This document shows, piece after piece, positions 58,913 through 64,000 of a stretch of 64,000 nt of DNA (position 1 is the stretch's first letter; the number at the start of each line of letters is the position of its first letter). The DNA is from Cladorrhinum sp. PSN259. Its lineage: Eukaryota > Ascomycota > Sordariomycetes > Sordariales > Podosporaceae. A program made the position numbers and the translations under genes. The DNA is taken from positions 1 through 64,000 of the forward strand of contig MU867083.1 in the NCBI GenBank assembly GCA_033725935.1, read 5' to 3'. Under the pieces are notes generated by a model, which searched no databases, was not told the origin of the DNA, and worked only from the letters and a program-made list of their open reading frames with translations.

Positions 58913-59509
58913 CTGGGGCAGATCACCAGGCCGGGTACGTACTTGTCAAGAGATAAGGGGAATGAAATGGGTATACCTGAGTTCTACACTACCAAACTAG
59001 GTACTTTTGCGAGGCATGGATTGGATGGGAAGGGACTGGGTGGGATGAATGAAATGGACTGGGTGCGTGGCGAGAAAGAGAAACAGAAACAGTGTGTGCT
59101 TGTACCTGTGGACGGAGTAATATGTGTGCGGAGTAATATGTATGCAGATGGGGAGTTGTTCAAGTTTTCTAGAATGCTTCTGGGCTTCTAGGCTTTCTTT
59201 GGAGGGTGGCAAGTCGGGTTTCAAGTGGGGGGCAAGAACCTCGACACGAGTCGTTGGTAATTTGCTTACTTTGGAAGTTAGTGTTCTAGAAGGCTTCTTC
59301 GGAGTTGCCTATCGTGCGGCTCATTGATATTGCTTTATGCATATTGGAGGAGATTCTAGCAGACGTAAAAAGGATTGGAGTTGAAGGGATGCCTTTGCTA
59401 GGAGTTAAACTTTGTTAAAATGATAAAAATTAACAAAATGCATGAAAACATGTTAATACAGAACAAAAAGGTAGCGAAAAGAACGAGGTTATATGCTATA
59501 ATTTACAGG

Positions 59510-59512
<3 letters not shown>

Positions 59513-59563
<51 letters not shown>
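59513..59563. repeat. poly-T run of 51 bases
   Basis: Fifty-one uninterrupted T bases. On the minus strand this is a poly-A tract, as left by LINE, SINE or processed-copy insertion, but no recognisable element or target-site duplication was found next to it. Confidence 0.95.
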
Positions 59564-59564
<1 letters not shown>

Positions 59565-62273
59565 ATATTATTGTTTGTGGAATTACATCTTCGTTTTGGA
59601 GGACACTGTGCTAGATGCATGCATGGAATGGAATTGTTAAGTCGGGTGCGTCCAGAGAATGTGCCGAAATGCCGGGACAGCCGGGGACCCCCCACGGAGG
59701 CTTGTTCAAGCTGACCTGGCTGAACCGCTTGTTTGCCCTTGTTCTCTGGACTGGGATACCCTTTTGAGGGGTTTGCTTAGGATTTATTTATTTCAGCTTA
59801 TTTCTGTGAGATTTCATTTGGTTTTATAGGTGTGTGGCATGGCATCCCGTGTTTTTTGGTCACTCGGTAGAATAGGCGAGGATGTTCCCTTTTTCCAGAA
59901 GGGGTTCTTTCAGAAAGCAAGTGGAACCTGGACGATCATCCGATCTCCAAGTTCTTCCAGAATGTCTGACCTTGCCCTGAAGATGCAGGAGGATTTGTAG
60001 ATCATGAAACCTCCCCGCATACTTGCAGCCATGTCTTTGCTATATGTTGCATGCATTTTAATCTATTTCAAAAAACTTTATCTTCCTGAACCCAAGATTG
60101 CGGAGTGGCACAGAAAGACAGACACGACACTGATGAAAGGAAAGCAAGGGAGCAAGGGGCACAGAAAAACAAGCATTTGCCAAGACGGTGGGGCAAGTGG
60201 GGGAACGAAAGCCTCCTTGTACGTAGGATGTAGCATGTGGAGAACAATGACGGAAGCTTCTGGGGTCTTTTTGGGTTGTTGCGATAAGGGATTCCGTCTG
60301 TGCTTTGTCAATTTTCTTCTTATTTCAAGGTGAAGGGACACAGACCTTGTTGCCGAAAGAAGAAAAGTGGCTGAAGGCTGAAGACAAAGGGACTTTTTGC
60401 TTCTATCCGACGGAGTAAATATTCCAGCGTCTGACATGTGATGAGGATGTTGGGCTGCAAACATATTTTCGTGCCATGTGTGTTTTCATCGACACCCAAA
60501 AACTTGCGAATGCAACTGTGTTTTATATTATCGGTGTCCCTATCACCGTCTCACATCACGTCTTTCAAACAACAGAATCAGTTTGCAGGTGTCAGATCAT
60601 GCAAACCAGCAGCGTCTCATCGCTATCGTGATGTTAACCCGATAGGATGGTCCAGGGCGGAAACGCCAAGTGCTTCGCCAAGACCAAGCCCGCATCCGCC
60701 AAGAGATAAGAGTTCAAACGAGCCCGCCAATAACAGCAACACATTGAGGAGGACGCCTGCGCAATAAATCCATTTTCATGGTTGAAGCCAGTCCCGAGAA
60801 GTCATTTAGCGAGAGTGTGAGTCTTTCGGCTTATTATTGAAAAGCTGCAGGATTCAAGGTAGGTCATGGGTAACAGACGGTCAACGGCTAGGCGCCATGC
60901 TCGCTCGCTAAAATCATATCAAAGCGTTTGACGGGCTGATAAGAAATGGAGAAAATGCTTTCTCGTAATTTACTACATCGATATTCGTTCTTTATGGTGT
61001 GCTTTGTTTTGCCCAATCTATGGATACAAAGATACCGAGAAATGGTTTATTGATTTTGGGCTCTTATCTCGGTTCGTTTTCTCAACCTCTCTTTGAGATG
61101 CTATTGACGGATGCCGGAGCCGGATACGGATATTCGGACGCTATTCAGATGTTTCCGGGAGACCGTTTGTGGCGGTCAGCACGCTCCAAGGCGCAATCCG
61201 AATACCCGGTCAGTTTTCCAAACGTTTTCTATTGCCCGTTGCCCGAGATGGGCTTATTTCCAACAACCTTACCAAATCGAACTCAGGCTTCTGCGGCATG
61301 TACGGTAATTAGTTGAAGACGAGGTGAATTACCACGCCAGAACAATATGGCTAACACGATATCTGTACGATGCTGATGACAGATTCGATCAGGCTATTTC
61401 GCCAAATATTTCCAGATTCCTTTGTCCAAGACGACCCCGAAGTTCTGGTAATTAATTAATTTGCAAGGACGAGCTACTGCGTACGAACCTGGACTGTGAT
61501 GGCTGCATGCTACCCTGCACCGCAACATCGGCGGTCCAGCCTGTGCCCTGCAGTAACATGAGTTGATCGCAGCGGGAGCTTGTGCAGTCACGCCTGCGGG
61601 ACAGCGGACGGCAAGGACGGCGTAAGAAAAGCTGGGGAAGCCGAACCAACCAAAAATGAGTTTTCTTTTTGGTCATAAAATATTCGCGGACTCCCATGCT
61701 TTTCCATGCTACAAAAAAAGCCACGAGCGTCGGAATGCTGTCTTGTTGTGGAAGAAGGCAGCACACCGAGTCCGCGTCCTGCCGTCTCAAATTCCATCTT
61801 TTTTCGTCACACAGCTTCTCAGCCTGCAGGAGAAACAGGAAAGCCATGTCGTGCAACAATGCAACCCAAAACCAGGAGCATCTGTAACATGTAATTGGCT
61901 CCCCATCTCAGCCACGCCCCTCCATCGGGCAAACCACAAGAACTCATCAGGCACTTTTGGAACGACCTCCAAACACCCGTCCAATGACGGGGCTCAAAGG
62001 CATCTTTTGACCGGTCTTCGGCTCGGCAATGTGGTTGTTAATAGCCCATCATGCCATCCGAATCCGATATTCCCTCCACTTTCACCGAGAATTACCAGCC
62101 TCCAGATCTCCAATTCTCCATTGTGTCCACAAAGCCAAGTTAGACGGCCTGACAGATGAGATCACAGAGACAGAGAGGATCAGAGAAGACCATGCGTGCC
62201 CGGATCAACACGGGATCTTGTTCGGTACCAGTGCGTGGCACCCCCACCACAAGAATCGTCCGCCCAGAATCCC

Positions 62274-62475
62274 TTATCTTTGGGGACCCACCCTTCCATT
62301 GAATACATCTTGGCAAAGAAAGAAAGGGCTCCCGGAAAGGAATGGAGGCATGTGCGAATCTGATATCGACGAGGAATAGTCTTATCGGCCGCAAGGTCCG
62401 CGTGGTTGCATCCCCAGGTACGCCTGGGTACGCCTAAGGACGCCTTCGGGGACGGCATCCTGCCAGTGATATATT
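62274..62475 (+). promoter_or_regulatory. Ammonium transporter promoter: paired GATA sites and TATA-like box
   Basis: TTATCT at 62274-62279 and TTATCG at 62382-62387 read AGATAA and CGATAA on the other strand, both matching HGATAR. A TATA-like ATATATT lies at 62469-62475, about 90 bp before the start codon. The arrangement fits nitrogen-repressed control by a NIT2/AreA GATA factor, known for fungal ammonium permeases. Chance matches cannot be excluded. Confidence 0.45.
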
Positions 62476-62559
62476 TGGACCCTGTCCATCCCAGATGAAA
62501 CTGATCACCTTCCCTTTCTCTGTATACCCTTCCCTCTGAGAACAACACCATCACCTACC

Positions 62560-64000
62560 ATGTCGTCCGGTCCCGTCGCTGAATATACCGGCGTCACGGG
62601 CGTCGCCGACCAGGGCGGCGACCCCTTGAGCCTCGACATCAACGCTCCCTATGCCGCCGGAGACTTCGCATGGATCCTGACCTCCTCAGCCCTGGTGCTG
62701 CTCATGATTCCCGGTGTCGGTTTCTTCTACAGCGGCCTTGCTCGTCGCAAGTCGGCCCTCGCCCTCATCTGGCTGTCTCTCATATCGATCTCGGTGGTGG
62801 GCTTCCAATGGTTTTTCTGGGGTTACTCGCTGGCCTTCTCCCACACTGGAAGCTCCTTCATTGGTGATCTCTCCAACTTCGGTCTCATGAAGGTCCTTGG
62901 CCAGCCCAGCGTTGGCAGCTCCAAGGTTCCGGATATCCTCTTCTGCCTCTACCAGGGCATGTTCGCTGCCATCACGTACGTATCCCTGTGAACGTTCAGC
63001 TTGTATTTTCAATCTGTTTGCTGACTCTCACTTCACAGTCCCGCACTCGCTATTGGTGCTGCTGCTGACCGCGGCCGCATGCTCCCCGCCATCGTCTTCA
63101 TCTTCATCTGGGCTACCATTGTCTACGACCCGATCGCATACTGGACATGGAACGGAAATGGTTGGTCCTTCAAAATGGGTGGTCTTGACTTCGCCGGCGG
63201 CACTCCCGTCCACATCAGCTCCGGTGCTGCTGCTCTTGCCTACTCTCTGATGCTCGGAAAGCGCACTGGCTACAACAAGGTCAACGGCCTCCCCTACCGC
63301 CCCCACAACGTTACCCATGTCGTTCTCGGAACCGTCTTCCTCTGGGTTGGTTGGTTTGGCTTCAACGGTGGTTCCGCTCTTGCTGCCAACACCCGTGCCG
63401 TGATGGCCTGCGTTGTGACCCAGATCTCCGCTTGCGTTGGTGGCTTCACCTGGTGCTTGCTTGATTATCGCCTCGAGAGGAAGTGGAGCACTGTTGGTTA
63501 CTGCTCCGGTGTCATTGCTGGTCTCGTCGCCATCACCCCCGCTGCCGGTTACGTTCCTCCCTGGTCGGCTGTCATCTTTGGCGTCGTTGGTGCTATCGGC
63601 TGTAACTTTGCTACCAAGCTCAAGTTCGTGATTGGCATCGATGAGCCCCTTGATGTGTTTGCTGAGCACGGTGTTGGTGGCATCATCGGCAACCTTCTCA
63701 CTGGTCTCTTCGCCGCGTAAGTCAATAATCAATTTTTGTTGAAAATGTGGGAATGGACTCTTACTAACATTCTTTTTAATAGTGACTGGATTGCCGCCCT
63801 TGACGGCGCCACCGTGATCGACGGAGGCTGGGTTAACAAGCACTACATTCAGCTTGCTTACCAGCTCGCTGACTCTGTCGCCGGTTTCAGCTACTCTTTC
63901 GTTGTGACCTGTATCATCCTCTTCCTCATGAACCTCGTCCCCGGCCTTTCTCTTCGCGTGAGCCCCGAGGTTGAGGAGCTTGGTCTCGATGATGCTGAGC
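62560..64000 (+). CDS. Ammonium transporter (Amt/Mep family), 3' end outside window
   Basis: Exons 62560..62975, 63039..63716 and 63783 to the right edge; 437 residues are visible of an expected 480-530. Introns of 63 and 66 bp have GTACGT and GTAAGT donors. Eleven-helix Amt features are present: AGDFAWILTSSALVLLMIPG, GFFYSGLARRKSALALIW, the pore and twin-His region starting THVVLGTVFLWVGWFGFNGG, and FAEHGVGGIIGNLLTGLFAA with the second conserved His. It moves ammonium or methylammonium into the cell across the plasma membrane. The cytosolic C-terminal tail that gates Mep proteins begins near the window end (SLRVSPEVEELGLDDAE). The nearest upstream gene is an amino-acid oxidase that releases ammonium. 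Confidence 0.93.

Larger units (their letters stand above)
58582..62559. other. 4-kb intergenic region
   Basis: Between the oxidase and the ammonium transporter. Contains an 11-bp tandem repeat (58863-58912), a 51-base T run (59513-59563), and short unconvincing frames (up to 167 codons, overlapping on both strands). Its right end is the transporter promoter. Confidence 0.55.

Noticed and set aside
61656..62159. 167-codon plus-strand frame upstream of the ammonium transporter
   Set aside because: No domain or hydrophobic pattern; opposed by a 135-codon minus-strand frame over the same bases.

Overview
The window is nuclear DNA of a filamentous ascomycete, most likely a sordariomycete close to the Sordariales (Neurospora, Sordaria, Podospora relatives). 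The reasons are the gene set, GC-rich third codon positions, and many short introns (about 47 to 104 bp, plus one of 291 bp) with GTAAGT/GTATGT-like donors, CTAAC/CTGAC branch sites and CAG/TAG acceptors. There is also a decayed NACHT-type gene of the kind common in these fungi. The species cannot be fixed from the sequence alone. I support sixteen protein-coding loci, one of them cut off by the right edge, one pseudogene, and several repeats. Exon coordinates come from reading frames and splice motifs, not from transcripts.

Layout. 0-1.2 kb: a 95-base poly-C run, then an RBR-type RING E3 ligase on the minus strand. 1.2-11 kb: almost 10 kb without a supportable gene, upstream of a large Zn2Cys6 transcription factor (11.0-13.8 kb). 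17-24 kb: the ribosome-assembly gene NOP16, a MARVEL-domain membrane protein, and the ABC-F ATPase ARB1. 26.5-32.4 kb: the chromatin remodeller INO80. 33.7-36 kb: two minus-strand lipid-droplet genes in tandem (promethin/LDAF1-like and LDAH-like hydrolase). 36.9-39.4 kb: a small secreted protein, a frameshifted NACHT relic, and mitochondrial-type peptidyl-tRNA hydrolase. 40-46 kb: two BAR-domain genes on the plus strand (RVS161-like and a second, proline-rich one). 46.7-48 kb: cyclin H of TFIIH. 49.4-52.7 kb: a large E2 ubiquitin-conjugating protein that also carries an IBR-like cysteine cluster and, if a last exon is spliced on, a C-terminal membrane anchor. 53.8-56.4 kb: a repeat-rich stretch with a probable solo LTR, a small membrane protein, an inverted repeat and an 18-bp tandem repeat. 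56.4-64 kb: an L-amino-acid oxidase with a TAG next to its intron, and the start of an ammonium transporter.

Functional themes. Ubiquitin transfer appears twice (RBR E3; E2 with IBR-like cluster). The lipid-droplet pair and the BAR pair are neighbours with related jobs. The amino-acid oxidase (releases ammonium) and the ammonium transporter (takes it up) sit at the right end, and both have pairs of GATA-type sites in their promoters, which fits control by a NIT2/AreA factor. Most other genes are single-copy housekeeping genes. The least ordinary observations are the possible tail-anchored E2 isoform, the TAG in the oxidase, the NACHT relic, and the strong hairpin near 55.4 kb.
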